Of a stretch of 56,769 bases of DNA, positions 1 through 8,349 are shown piece by piece (position 1 is the stretch's first letter; every line of letters starts with the position of its first letter). Below the pieces are notes generated by a model. That model did no database searches and had not been told where the DNA came from. It was given only the letters and a program-made list of their open reading frames with translations. Both the position numbers and the translations under genes were made by a program. The stretch is from Butyrivibrio sp. CAG:318 (GTDB taxonomy: Bacteria; Bacillota; Clostridia; Lachnospirales; Lachnospiraceae), in assembly GCA_000431815.1 (NCBI GenBank), contig FR889231.1:32575-89343 (forward strand). The letters run 5' to 3'.

Positions 1-811
1 CGATATCTCCGGTAGCCGTATCCACATCCGCAGAAATCTCATATTCATCAGAAACAAATACCTTATCGTTTTCTAACTTTACATGACCTGTAACCAATGA
101 AATCAATTGCAATCCGTCATCGGAAACTTTAAGATTACGTCCGTATTTAAATATTTTACGATAGACTTTTTTGGGCTTAATTACATTGCCATATACATCC
201 ATTCCATTCTCGCCGGAATATTCCGGTTTGATCTGTGCTACTACATCTCCTGCATTAACCTTATTGATAAGATCCAGTTTATGGAAATCAACTGTTCCGT
301 CATCATTAACCTTAGGCTTATTGGATACTGTTGTGCTGAAATTATATGTAAGCTCAGCGTCATATCCTTCAACAGCCTCTGTGCCTGCTGCTACTATAAC
401 TGGAACAAAATAAAGTTTCTCCTGTACCATTCTGCGGATATTTTCTTCGATTAATCCGTATCGTATTTTCATGGAAGCAAGTCCGGAACGAATTTCTGCT
501 TCATCCGCATCACTCATTGCACTGGTCGGCGGATACAATACAGCTGTCACCTTCATGCCATCTGTTGATATGCTGCTTTCACACCATCCGGAAAAAGGGG
601 TAATACAATCGCTTACTCTTACTGCATCATTATGTGCTGTATCAAATACCGTTTTAAGCTGTACAATACTATCATATGGAACTTTCTTGGCATCACAAAA
701 ATGAACCAGATCCTCAAAACTCGGATTATATCCGCCGGTCTCTGCTTCATGTATCTTCAAATACAATCCGTCCGTTCTATTATCCAGTTCAAAATATCCG
801 CTTTTTGCCAT
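1..811 (-). CDS. fapA: Flagellar assembly protein A (FapA, DUF342 family), 3' part missing
   Basis: The reading frame runs open from an ATG at 811 to the window edge, about 270 codons, so the C-terminus is missing. The start MAKSGYFELDNRTDG is preceded by AAAGGAG at a good distance. The translation contains a DUF342-type segment: the stretch with VNAGDVVAQIKPEYSGENG and then MDVYGNVIKPKK, resembling the family's G-D-x-I/V-A and G-x-D-V-x-G motifs. DUF342/FapA proteins are cytoplasmic, beta-rich and linked in other bacteria to flagellar assembly or polar placement; the molecular role is poorly defined. It starts 17 bases after the sigD stop, so it is probably the next gene of the fla/che operon. 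The family call is fairly sure; the gene symbol is less so. Confidence 0.8.
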   Translation of the reverse strand, partial: MAKSGYFELDNRTDGLYLKIHEAETGGYNPSFEDLVHFCDAKKVPYDSIVQLKTVFDTAHNDAVRVSDCITPFSGWCESSISTDGMKVTAVLYPPTSAMSDADEAEIRSGLASMKIRYGLIEENIRRMVQEKLYFVPVIVAAGTEAVEGYDAELTYNFSTTVSNKPKVNDDGTVDFHKLDLINKVNAGDVVAQIKPEYSGENGMDVYGNVIKPKKVYRKIFKYGRNLKVSDDGLQLISLVTGHVKLENDKVFVSDEYEISADVDTATGDI

Positions 812-827
812 ACCGTTCTCCTTTACT

Positions 828-1592
828 TTATTCAGTCAGTATATTCATATATCCGCCAAGATTTTTCTTCATCTTGGCAAGTGCTTTGGTATGAAGCTGT
901 GATACTCTTGATTCCGACACTTCCAATACTGCACTGATTTCCTTAAGTGTCATATCCTCATAGTAATATAACATCACTACCTTTTTTTCTTTTTCGGTAA
1001 GCTGATCGAGTGATTCAGCTATCATTCCGGTCAGTTCTTCCTTCTCTACTATCTTTTCGGGCTGTTCAAAATGCGAATTAGATGCTGCGTCCATCTTCAC
1101 TTCACTACCCTGCTCAACAAATTCATCCAGCGAAACAAGATTGGTTATCTTGGTCTGACCCTGCCATGCATAAAATTCATCCAGTGAAATCTCCATCTCG
1201 GCTGCAAGCTCTTCATCTGTCGCAGTTCTGCCATATTCCGTTTCAATTTTGGAATATGCAGCATCTATTCTCTTCTGTTTCTGTCTCACTGAGCGTGGAA
1301 TCCAATCCATCTTCCTGATTTGGTCAAGAATAGCACCTCTGATTCTCAAGCTGGCATATGTCTCGAATTTAACATTCTTATCACAATCAAATTTATCTAT
1401 GGCATCGATAAGTCCAAATATGCCGTAACTTACAAGGTCTTCATATTCAACCGTATATCCGAGATACATGCTCAGACGTCCGGCAACAAGCTTTACAAGC
1501 TGTGAGTATTCTATTATAATCTGTTCTCTTATCTGTGGTGTTCTTTTCTCGCGAAAAGCTGCCCATAATTTATTTCTGCCATTCTCGTCCAT
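828..1592 (-). CDS. sigD: RNA polymerase sigma factor for flagellar operon (SigD/FliA)
   Basis: 254 residues, usual length for the SigD/FliA/WhiG family. Region 2 is visible (VEYEDLVSYGIFGLIDAIDK, then KFETYASLRIRGAILDQIRK), followed by the family-typical DWIPRSVRQK and a C-terminal region 4 helix-turn-helix (LKEISAVLEVSESRVSQLHT). It should direct late flagellar and chemotaxis transcription (flagellin, hook-filament junction, receptors), none of which are in this window. Lying at the end of the fla/che operon after cheD and a small membrane protein gene matches Bacillus and Lachnospiraceae operons, where the distal location makes SigD level sensitive to transcript completion. In those systems FlgM inhibits it; no flgM is seen here. 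Confidence 0.97.
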   Translation of the reverse strand: MDENGRNKLWAAFREKRTPQIREQIIIEYSQLVKLVAGRLSMYLGYTVEYEDLVSYGIFGLIDAIDKFDCDKNVKFETYASLRIRGAILDQIRKMDWIPRSVRQKQKRIDAAYSKIETEYGRTATDEELAAEMEISLDEFYAWQGQTKITNLVSLDEFVEQGSEVKMDAASNSHFEQPEKIVEKEELTGMIAESLDQLTEKEKKVVMLYYYEDMTLKEISAVLEVSESRVSQLHTKALAKMKKNLGGYMNILTE

Positions 1593-1622
1593 CTTATATT
1601 ACCTCAATATCGTATAATACAA

Positions 1623-1904
1623 TCAGGCCTGATTCTCTTCTTCATCCACAGTCTTAACACCATCTTCTTCACCGGCTTCTTCCGGTTCGGATTCCTCCTC
1701 AGTCTCTTCTTCCGGTTCTTTGGTATTAAGTCTGACCAATACTGCCCTGAATATCAAACCCACTATGTAGAAACCAAGCATTACCGCCAATACGATAAGT
1801 ACCGATGTAATTGAATTATTGTGATTCAATATAAATACAATACTTACTGCCAGGCCTGCAACAAGAGCGATTGCCAGAGGCAGGAATTTGTGTTCTCTTT
1901 GCAT
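1623..1904 (-). CDS. Small membrane protein with acidic C-terminal tail, between cheD and sigD
   Basis: 93 residues. Two hydrophobic stretches (about residues 9-27 and 33-55) are joined by a short HNNS-containing turn. A positively charged junction (RAVLVRLNTK) and a very acidic tail of about 30 residues rich in Glu follow. No catalytic motif is visible and I do not recognise a named family. The gene starts 9 bases after the cheD stop and ends 30 bases before sigD, so it is in the operon. Topology suggests a membrane hairpin with a charged cytoplasmic tail that could bind a basic protein or the flagellar base; that is only inference. It could also be a small anti-sigma or stator accessory protein, but nothing shows this. 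Confidence 0.75.
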   Translation of the reverse strand: MQREHKFLPLAIALVAGLAVSIVFILNHNNSITSVLIVLAVMLGFYIVGLIFRAVLVRLNTKEPEEETEEESEPEEAGEEDGVKTVDEEENQA

Positions 1905-1913
1905 AAAATACCT

Positions 1914-2405
1914 CTATATAACTTTAATGTCCTTGCCTACCGCTTTGATCGTCAAGCTTCCGTCTTCTGCATAAAATTCTATGGTTCTACCATAGTTAAG
2001 CCCGACATCTTCAGCTATTATGGCAATACCATTCTCACTAAGGTTAAGCCGTGCCGCTTCAATATTATTCTCTCCGACATTCAGTCCGGGAAGATTCACA
2101 CTGGCTGACACCGCAAACATCCTTGCTCCACCTGCAATTTTGGCTACAATTCTTGATTTGCGCGCTCCAGCTTCTTCCATAAGCCGTATCAGTTCCCTGA
2201 TACCCGTATCTCCGAATTTTGCTATATTCTGATTGCTTTTGATTTTAGTGCTGTCAGGGAGCATATAATGTACCATTCCGGCTATTTTGACCACAGGATC
2301 ATATAAACATGCACCGATGCACGAACCGAGTCCTAAAGTTGTCAAGGCGTCCGGTGCTTTGCATATTTTTAAATCTGCCATCCCAACTTTAATCATGTTA
2401 CCCAT
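1914..2405 (-). CDS. cheD: Chemoreceptor glutamine deamidase CheD
   Basis: 163 residues, normal CheD length. CheD deamidates receptor glutamines and, in Bacillus-type chemotaxis, binds CheC and raises its CheY-P phosphatase activity. The catalytic Cys lies in LGLGSCIGACLYDP and the His in GMVHYMLPDS; the glycine-rich KIAGGARMF follows. It sits directly after cheC, as in Bacillus subtilis. The start is uncertain between the ATG at 2405 and one three codons later (2396), because no strong Shine-Dalgarno sequence is visible before either. Acts in the cytoplasm at receptor arrays; no receptor gene lies in the window. Confidence 0.96.
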   Translation of the reverse strand: MGNMIKVGMADLKICKAPDALTTLGLGSCIGACLYDPVVKIAGMVHYMLPDSTKIKSNQNIAKFGDTGIRELIRLMEEAGARKSRIVAKIAGGARMFAVSASVNLPGLNVGENNIEAARLNLSENGIAIIAEDVGLNYGRTIEFYAEDGSLTIKAVGKDIKVI

Positions 2406-2446
2406 CTTGTCATATCCATTTCAGGTAAAATATTAAATACCCGCCT

Positions 2447-3067
2447 TTATATTTCTATTCCTAATGATGTAAGTATCTTTCCGTAAGAATCAACTTCCGG
2501 AACCATAACTATGTATCCGTTAAGGAAATCATCTTCTCCTAATTGTGTCTCTATAAAAAGAACTTTATCACCTATTTTACCATATTCGATAGCCGGTACA
2601 CTTAATATTGCTCCTGCCATATCTATGGTCATCGCCGGCACGGTGGCCACAATCTTCAAACCTGTAAGTGAAGACAATGCGGACAAATATGAGCCTGCAA
2701 TAATATTACCTATCTCACCAAGGGCGGAATATTCCATTTCACCGAAATCTGCATCCGGTGCCGAATCGGTTCCCATCAACAAATTGACTATTCTGTGTGC
2801 TGAATCAACCTTGAGCAAGAACATCATTGTTCCTGTTATGTCACCTTCCATGCCCAACATTATTCCGACAATAACCATCTCTTCAGATCCGATTATGCCG
2901 GAAATGTCGCTAAGCGGTACCAGGGCAACTTTTGGCACATTCATGTCTATCTTCATGTTAATCATCTGCGATAGTGCGGTTGTCGCATTACCTGCACCAA
3001 TATTACCTATCTCCTTAAGTACATCAAACTGCATATCAGTCAGTGTATCAAGATTAATTTCCGGCAT
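2447..3067 (-). CDS. cheC: CheY-P phosphatase CheC
   Basis: 206 residues. Two copies of the CheC/FliY/CheX phosphatase motif, D/S-x3-E-x2-N, are visible: DVLKEIGN near residue 15 and SALGEIGN about 100 residues later, so both active sites look intact. CheC hydrolyses CheY-P and is a partner of CheD in the adaptation system of Firmicutes. It follows cheW by 26 bases and precedes cheD. FliY in the same operon carries the same motifs, so the cell has at least two phosphatases of this class, as in Bacillus. Confidence 0.97.
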   Translation of the reverse strand: MPEINLDTLTDMQFDVLKEIGNIGAGNATTALSQMINMKIDMNVPKVALVPLSDISGIIGSEEMVIVGIMLGMEGDITGTMMFLLKVDSAHRIVNLLMGTDSAPDADFGEMEYSALGEIGNIIAGSYLSALSSLTGLKIVATVPAMTIDMAGAILSVPAIEYGKIGDKVLFIETQLGEDDFLNGYIVMVPEVDSYGKILTSLGIEI

Positions 3068-3093
3068 ATCGTCACCTTCCTTTCAGGTGTGCA

Positions 3094-3555
3094 TTACACT
3101 TGTTCTTTATCATTAATTACTGTCTGGATATTAAGAATAGATATAAGCTCATCCTTGTTTTTGCCAACTGCGTTTATATACGACTGGCCTTCTGCATCGG
3201 TGCTTATACTGTTTCTCTCAATCTGGTCTTCCTCAAGTGTCACAACTTCTTTAACTGAATCGACAATGAATCCCACCGTTGCCTGCTGTTCAGGTTTAAC
3301 GATGATTATTCTTGTCGCATTGGTAAATTCGTCTTCTTCTATCCCGAATCTTCTTCTGAGGCTCATTACCGGCACAATCTCTCCACGGAGATTAATGACG
3401 CCGACAAAGTATTTCTGTGCTTTCGGCACTCTGGTAATCTGCTGCATTCTCACTATGTTATCAACGATTTTGATGTTGATACCATATTGCTCATTTCCGA
3501 TTCTTACAATAATAAACTGATTGGTTGAAATATCGCTGTTAGATGTTTTTTCCAT
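3094..3555 (-). CDS. cheW: Chemotaxis coupling protein CheW
   Basis: 153 residues, a single CheW domain. The N-terminal strand FIIVRIGNEQYGINI, the VPKAQKYFVGVINLRGEIVP segment with the typical NLRG turn, and the later VGFIVDSVKEV strand are characteristic. It couples CheA to chemoreceptors in membrane-associated arrays. The gene lies between cheA (11 bases upstream) and cheC, which is the expected order. Nothing odd was seen. Confidence 0.97.
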   Translation of the reverse strand: MEKTSNSDISTNQFIIVRIGNEQYGINIKIVDNIVRMQQITRVPKAQKYFVGVINLRGEIVPVMSLRRRFGIEEDEFTNATRIIIVKPEQQATVGFIVDSVKEVVTLEEDQIERNSISTDAEGQSYINAVGKNKDELISILNIQTVINDKEQV

Positions 3556-3566
3556 GTCTGCCCCTC

Positions 3567-5612
3567 CTATACAATAGCATTGGCATCAATGATAAGTGCA
3601 ACATCACCATCACCAAGAATGGTCGCACCACTTATCATTTTATTTATATTGATATATTTGCCGAGTGATTTAATAACAATTTCCATCTGTCCGATAAGGC
3701 TGTCAACGACGAGGCCTGCCTGTTTGTCACCTTTCTTGATAACGACAACCGTGATGTTCTCTGCATCTTCGGCTGTATCAGGAACTTCAAGCAATTCTCC
3801 AAGTCTGATAAGAGGAATCACATTGCCTCTGAGATTAATGACTTCCTTACCCTGAACATGTTTGATTTCCTCAACCGGTATATCCTCGACAGTCTGTATT
3901 GAGCCGAGCGAAATTGCATATTGTTCACTGCCGATTTTAACCATCAATGCCTGAATTATGGCAAGTGTAAGCGGAAGCCTTATTGTAAATGTACTTCCTT
4001 CACCTACAACGCTGTGGCATTCAACATCACCGCCAAGCCCTTCGATTTTAGACTTAACAACATCAAGTCCAACTCCACGACCTGACACATCCGTGATTTT
4101 CTCTGATGTGGAAAAACTCGGTCTAAAAAGGATTTCGATGATTTCCTTATCCGTCATACTCTCAGCCTGTTCCGGCGTGATAGTACCCTTCTCAATCGCT
4201 TTGTTTCTGACTTTCTCAATATTAATTCCGGCGCCGTCATCCCTTACTTCAATGACAACATTATTGCCATCCTGATATGCATTGAGGAATATTGAACCTA
4301 CTTCCGGTTTGCCAAGACGTGCTCGCTCTTCCGGGCTTTCAAGGCCATGGTCTGCCGAATTTCGGAGAAGATGCATAAGCGGATCGCCTATTTCATCTAT
4401 GACTGTTCTGTCAAGTTCGGTATCCTCTCCTGTCATATACAATTCCATTTTCTTATTGAGCTTCTTGGAGAGATCTCTTATCATTCTAGGGAATCTGTTG
4501 ACAACTGTTTCAATAGGAACCATTCGTACATTCATGACTGATTCATGAAGATTAGTGGTAACTCTCTCAAGATATTCTATCTGTTCATTAAAATTCTGGC
4601 TGTGCTGTATCTGTTCTGCTGCATTAGATGCAACAAGTCCGTTTTTGGCAATAATAAGCTCACTGACAAGATTCATGAGGACATCAAGTTTCTCTATATC
4701 CACACGTACGGATCTGTTTACTACCGGCTTTGATGATGTCTTAGCCTGTGCAGGTTTGGCATTATCCCTTGCCGGTGCATTACTGCTGCCTGCCGTATCG
4801 GCTTTTTCCTCTACCTTGGTTTCCTCTTCTTTAATGACAATCTGTTCGCCTTCTGCATCTTTAATTTCGGATACATTCTTAACTGTTGCCACTACTTTAT
4901 CAAGAGGTTCCTTGGATATTATGAACATACTGAAATCAAGGTCAAACTTTTCATCTTCGATGTCCTGTGTGGACGGAATTGATTTAATGATTTCACCGAG
5001 TTCTTCCAGATTCTTAAATACAAGAAATGCTCTGGCCGCTTTTAATATACAGTTTGGATCAATATGTACATTGACACCGTACACATTCATGCCGTTCTTT
5101 CCGGCTTCAATCATTGCATGTTTCTCAAAATCAGCAAATTTAACATCGGATAATCTGGCTGGTGCCGGGGTGTTTGTCTGCTGCTGTGCAGGTGCGGCAG
5201 GTGTCTCTGCCTGTGCAGGTGCAGCCTGGTTTCCGTTAAGGAAATCATTGAGAAGTTTGATTATCGGTTCATTATCCTCAGTTCCTTCATCCTGAGTATT
5301 AATAATATTATCGAGATATGCCTCCAATGCATCAAGGCACTGGAACAAAGTGTCCACAAGTTCTGAGGTCACTTTCATCTTATCATTACGGATTTCCGAA
5401 AACACATTCTCCATATTATGGGTAAGACTCTGCATTCTCTTATATCCCATTGTTCCTGCCATTCCTTTAAGGGAATGGGCAGCACGGAAAATTTCATTAA
5501 TAGTGTCTTTATTTTCCGGTTCTTTTTCCAATATAAGGAGATTATCGCTAAGGCTTTGAAGGTGTTCCTTAGTCTCCTCCACAAAAATTTCAAGATACTG
5601 GCTAACGTCCAT
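3567..5612 (-). CDS. cheA: Chemotaxis sensor histidine kinase CheA
   Basis: 681 residues with the full CheA layout. P1 HPt domain with phosphorylatable His46 in RAAHSLKGMAG; an Ala/Pro/Gln-rich linker at about 130-150; a P2-like domain; a charged Ala/Lys-rich linker at about 270-300; the P3 dimerisation helices; P4 ATPase with the N box (LRNSADHGLE), G1 (VRDDGAGI) and G2 (SGRGVGLDVV); and a C-terminal CheW-like P5 domain (VINLRGNVIPL). It phosphorylates CheY and CheB in response to receptors. It lies one base from the cheB stop, suggesting coupled translation. Confidence 0.98.
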   Translation of the reverse strand: MDVSQYLEIFVEETKEHLQSLSDNLLILEKEPENKDTINEIFRAAHSLKGMAGTMGYKRMQSLTHNMENVFSEIRNDKMKVTSELVDTLFQCLDALEAYLDNIINTQDEGTEDNEPIIKLLNDFLNGNQAAPAQAETPAAPAQQQTNTPAPARLSDVKFADFEKHAMIEAGKNGMNVYGVNVHIDPNCILKAARAFLVFKNLEELGEIIKSIPSTQDIEDEKFDLDFSMFIISKEPLDKVVATVKNVSEIKDAEGEQIVIKEEETKVEEKADTAGSSNAPARDNAKPAQAKTSSKPVVNRSVRVDIEKLDVLMNLVSELIIAKNGLVASNAAEQIQHSQNFNEQIEYLERVTTNLHESVMNVRMVPIETVVNRFPRMIRDLSKKLNKKMELYMTGEDTELDRTVIDEIGDPLMHLLRNSADHGLESPEERARLGKPEVGSIFLNAYQDGNNVVIEVRDDGAGINIEKVRNKAIEKGTITPEQAESMTDKEIIEILFRPSFSTSEKITDVSGRGVGLDVVKSKIEGLGGDVECHSVVGEGSTFTIRLPLTLAIIQALMVKIGSEQYAISLGSIQTVEDIPVEEIKHVQGKEVINLRGNVIPLIRLGELLEVPDTAEDAENITVVVIKKGDKQAGLVVDSLIGQMEIVIKSLGKYININKMISGATILGDGDVALIIDANAIV

Positions 5613-6683
5613 TTACATTACCCCCACGTTCTTAATAATACTTTCTGAAATTTTGTTAAGCGGTTGTATTTCATTGGCAAGCCCCGCTTCCGCTATAGCT
5701 CTCGGCATGCCATATACTATACAGGATTCTGCATCCTGGGCGATTACATGAACCCGGCGGCCTGTATCCACAAGCGATTGTATTCCCTTGGTTCCGTCCG
5801 CACCCATTCCTGTAAGTACAACGCAGGTTATATCATCATAATCTGTGTTTGACAATGATTCAAACATAATGTTGGCACATGGTCTCAATCCATCAACCGG
5901 CGGCTGGTCAGAATATCGTATAACATGATTCTTTCCGCTCTGTGCGATTATAATATGCATTCCGCCCGGTGCTATGTAAACATGACCGTTCTCAATAACT
6001 TCTCCGTCTTCGGCTTCCTTGACAACTGCCTCGCTAAGGGAATTAAGCCTCATGGCTAAAGACGCGGTAAAACCCTTCGGCATATGCTGTACAAGTACAA
6101 CTCCGGCGTCAAGATTCTCAGGCAGGTATGGTATAACCTGCTGGAGTGACTTAGGTCCTCCGGTTGAACATGCAATGGCAACAATCTTATTCGTGCCCGG
6201 CTTAACACGCTTAACCGGAACATGCACCCGTACATCTGTATGAGTGGGCATAGTGGCCACTTGCACACGGTTAAAATCACTTCCTGTAACCATCTCGATT
6301 ACCTTAAGAATCTTGTTCTTAAATCCGTCACCTTTAACTTCATAAAAGTTCTCAGGTTTCTTTACGAAATCGAGTGCTCCAAGTTCGAGTGCCCTTAGGG
6401 TTTCCTTTGCGCCCTCGATTGCAACCGTGCTTACGACAACCACCGCTTCATGCATATGATTTTTCTGCAGCATCTCAAGCATCTCAAGTCCGTTCATCTT
6501 AGGCATATTAATATCAAGTATTACAAGATCATAATATCCCGGATGCGCTACAAGCTTGTCCAGACCATCAACACCGTCAACTGCTGTGTCCAACACTTCA
6601 TATTCACTGTTCAGTTTTATTATATCAGATATGACCCTTCTCATAAGTGCAGAGTCATCAATAATTAAAAATTTTCTTCCCAT
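5613..6683 (-). CDS. cheB: Chemotaxis response regulator / protein-glutamate methylesterase CheB
   Basis: 356 residues from the ATG at 6683, chosen because AGGTGA lies six bases before it; an upstream in-frame GTG at 6692 overlaps that site. A receiver domain (Asp9, Asp10, phosphorylated Asp57 in LVILDINMPKM) is joined to a methylesterase domain with the Ser in ACSTGGPKSL, the His in LVQHMPKGF and the Asp in LTGMGADGTKG. It removes methyl groups from receptor glutamates. The partner methyltransferase gene cheR is not in the window, so it must lie elsewhere. The start falls just after the stop of the PilZ gene. Confidence 0.97.
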   Translation of the reverse strand: MGRKFLIIDDSALMRRVISDIIKLNSEYEVLDTAVDGVDGLDKLVAHPGYYDLVILDINMPKMNGLEMLEMLQKNHMHEAVVVVSTVAIEGAKETLRALELGALDFVKKPENFYEVKGDGFKNKILKVIEMVTGSDFNRVQVATMPTHTDVRVHVPVKRVKPGTNKIVAIACSTGGPKSLQQVIPYLPENLDAGVVLVQHMPKGFTASLAMRLNSLSEAVVKEAEDGEVIENGHVYIAPGGMHIIIAQSGKNHVIRYSDQPPVDGLRPCANIMFESLSNTDYDDITCVVLTGMGADGTKGIQSLVDTGRRVHVIAQDAESCIVYGMPRAIAEAGLANEIQPLNKISESIIKNVGVM

Positions 6684-6688
6684 ATTGA

Positions 6689-7417
6689 TCACCTGTTGTT
6701 TTTTCTAATCTTTCTCTCTTCCTGAAAAATATATTTAATAAGCATTTCACGGTTTTCCTTTGATATATTCCTGAATTCAACACGGTGTTCATACATGCCG
6801 TGATGCTGCGGAACGGCAAATGACATAACCACATCTGCAGCAAGTACATATCTTTCGATATTGCCTTCATAATCAATATCAAATACAATAGCAATCTTAT
6901 TTCCTTTTTCCACAAAGCCGTCGCCTGTAAATCTTAATCCGCCGCCGCTTAGGTCAATTGTATCTCCCGAATAGAATTCCGACAGATTTCCAAGCCTTTC
7001 CGGGAGTTCTTCCCCATTTGCCATCATATTGCTTTCCGTCTCGGTTATCTGCATATATCTCACAGGAATATTAAGTTCAAGTCTGTAATACTGCCTTCTC
7101 TGGTATTTGACAGGTTCCGTCAGAAGTTCAATGTCCATCATATAGATATTGTTTATTTTGAATCTGTCAATTATAATTACCATGCACTGATACAAACCTT
7201 TTGCCGTATAGAAAAATGCATCGAATTTTTTCCCTTTGGACAACGGTATTATTCTTCCGTGTTCTATAGGCATGGATACACGCAAAATATCATCATTCCT
7301 GATTTCAAAAACCTGGCTTGCATATGTGGCGGGTGTCAGTCCACCATTGAGCTGTTCTTTGCTCAATATATCTTTGAAATCTATTTTGTCGCCTTCTGTT
7401 ATCAGTATGTTTGCCAC
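6689..7417 (-). CDS. PilZ-domain c-di-GMP effector, YcgR-like flagellar brake
   Basis: 242 residues. The N-terminal half resembles the YcgR/YpfA N-terminal beta domain. The C-terminal half is a PilZ domain with both c-di-GMP motifs: an RxxxR-type YQRRQYYRLELN and the D/N-x-S-x-x-G-type TIDLSGGGLRF. Such proteins bind c-di-GMP and slow or disengage the flagellar motor by contacting MotA or FliG (known for E. coli YcgR and Bacillus YpfA/DgrA). Finding it between flhG and cheB places a second-messenger brake within the operon that encodes its target. The gene name is not certain (ycgR, ypfA and dgrA are all in use). Confidence 0.9.
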   Translation of the reverse strand: MANILITEGDKIDFKDILSKEQLNGGLTPATYASQVFEIRNDDILRVSMPIEHGRIIPLSKGKKFDAFFYTAKGLYQCMVIIIDRFKINNIYMMDIELLTEPVKYQRRQYYRLELNIPVRYMQITETESNMMANGEELPERLGNLSEFYSGDTIDLSGGGLRFTGDGFVEKGNKIAIVFDIDYEGNIERYVLAADVVMSFAVPQHHGMYEHRVEFRNISKENREMLIKYIFQEERKIRKNNR

Positions 7418-7451
7418 CGTTGTCTACCTCGTCATTCCTTATCTTGTTCTG

Positions 7452-8336
7452 TTACACTCTCTTATTTGATGAAAATACCCTGCTAAAAAAACGCGCAACG
7501 CCTTTTGCATGTCCAACCTGTGCCGTCTCATTTTTGGCAAGTCTCGTACTTATTGCCTGAAATGATTTTGAAGCAGACGCCGATGGATATGCTATGCTTA
7601 CCGGTTTCTGTTTCATAACAGCTTTGTTAATATACTGGTCATATGGGATTGCACCCAGATAACTTATCTTAATCTTAAGAAAACGATTTACAACCGCAGA
7701 GAGTTTCTCATACAGATTGCTGCTTTCATTGGCTGAATTAACTCTGTTTGCAACAATCATTACATTCGTCGATTCATAGTCAAATCCGTCATACATTGAC
7801 AGTGCCTTAAGCAATGCATATGAATCGGTTATCGATGTCGGTTCGGGGGTTGTTACAAGTATTACCTCCTGACTTGCTGCTACAAATTCAAGCACGGCAG
7901 GTGATATTCCGGCGCCGGTATCTACAATGATAACATCGGCAAGTTTTTCGAGTTCAGCAACTTTATAAACGAGTCTTTTAATCTGTTCATTATCAATATT
8001 AACCAGTCTTGCGATTCCGGAACCGCCGGACACAAACATAACGCCCTCCGGTCCTTCAGTTATTATATCTTTTATTTCCTTACCCTTGAACATCAGATCC
8101 GCAAGTGTATATTGCGGAATCACACCAAACATGACCTCAATATTGGCAAGTCCGAAATCTGCATCAAATATAATAACTCTTTTACCCTGTCGTCTGAATT
8201 GCAATGCAAGATTGATTGATACATTGGATTTGCCAACCCCACCTTTTCCGCTTGTAACGGTTATTATCCTGGCAGAACTTTCGTTTGACTGATTCTGTTT
8301 TTTTATAATTTCCCGTAATTTTTCTGCCTGATCCAT
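7452..8336 (-). CDS. flhG: Flagellar number/placement ATPase FlhG (YlxH, MinD-like)
   Basis: 294 residues from the ATG at 8336 (MDQAEKLREI), which has ACGGAGGTG just upstream; the longer frame would overlap flhF by 40 bases. MinD/ParA-family ATPase with the deviant Walker A KGGVGKSNVSINLAL, switch I-like DADFGLANIEV and the VIIVDTGAG strand. The N-terminal MDQAEKLREI segment resembles the FlhG motif that activates the FlhF GTPase. FlhG with FlhF controls flagellar number and position and helps C-ring assembly through FliM/FliY. It follows flhF, as expected. Confidence 0.95.
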   Translation of the reverse strand: MDQAEKLREIIKKQNQSNESSARIITVTSGKGGVGKSNVSINLALQFRRQGKRVIIFDADFGLANIEVMFGVIPQYTLADLMFKGKEIKDIITEGPEGVMFVSGGSGIARLVNIDNEQIKRLVYKVAELEKLADVIIVDTGAGISPAVLEFVAASQEVILVTTPEPTSITDSYALLKALSMYDGFDYESTNVMIVANRVNSANESSNLYEKLSAVVNRFLKIKISYLGAIPYDQYINKAVMKQKPVSIAYPSASASKSFQAISTRLAKNETAQVGHAKGVARFFSRVFSSNKRV

Positions 8337-8349
8337 GTACACCTCCGTT

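Noticed and set aside
4555..5295. 246-codon open frame on the plus strand within cheA
   Set aside because: It lies antisense to a complete cheA with all domains; the translation is Ser/Leu-rich without a ribosome site or known motif, as expected of a shadow frame.
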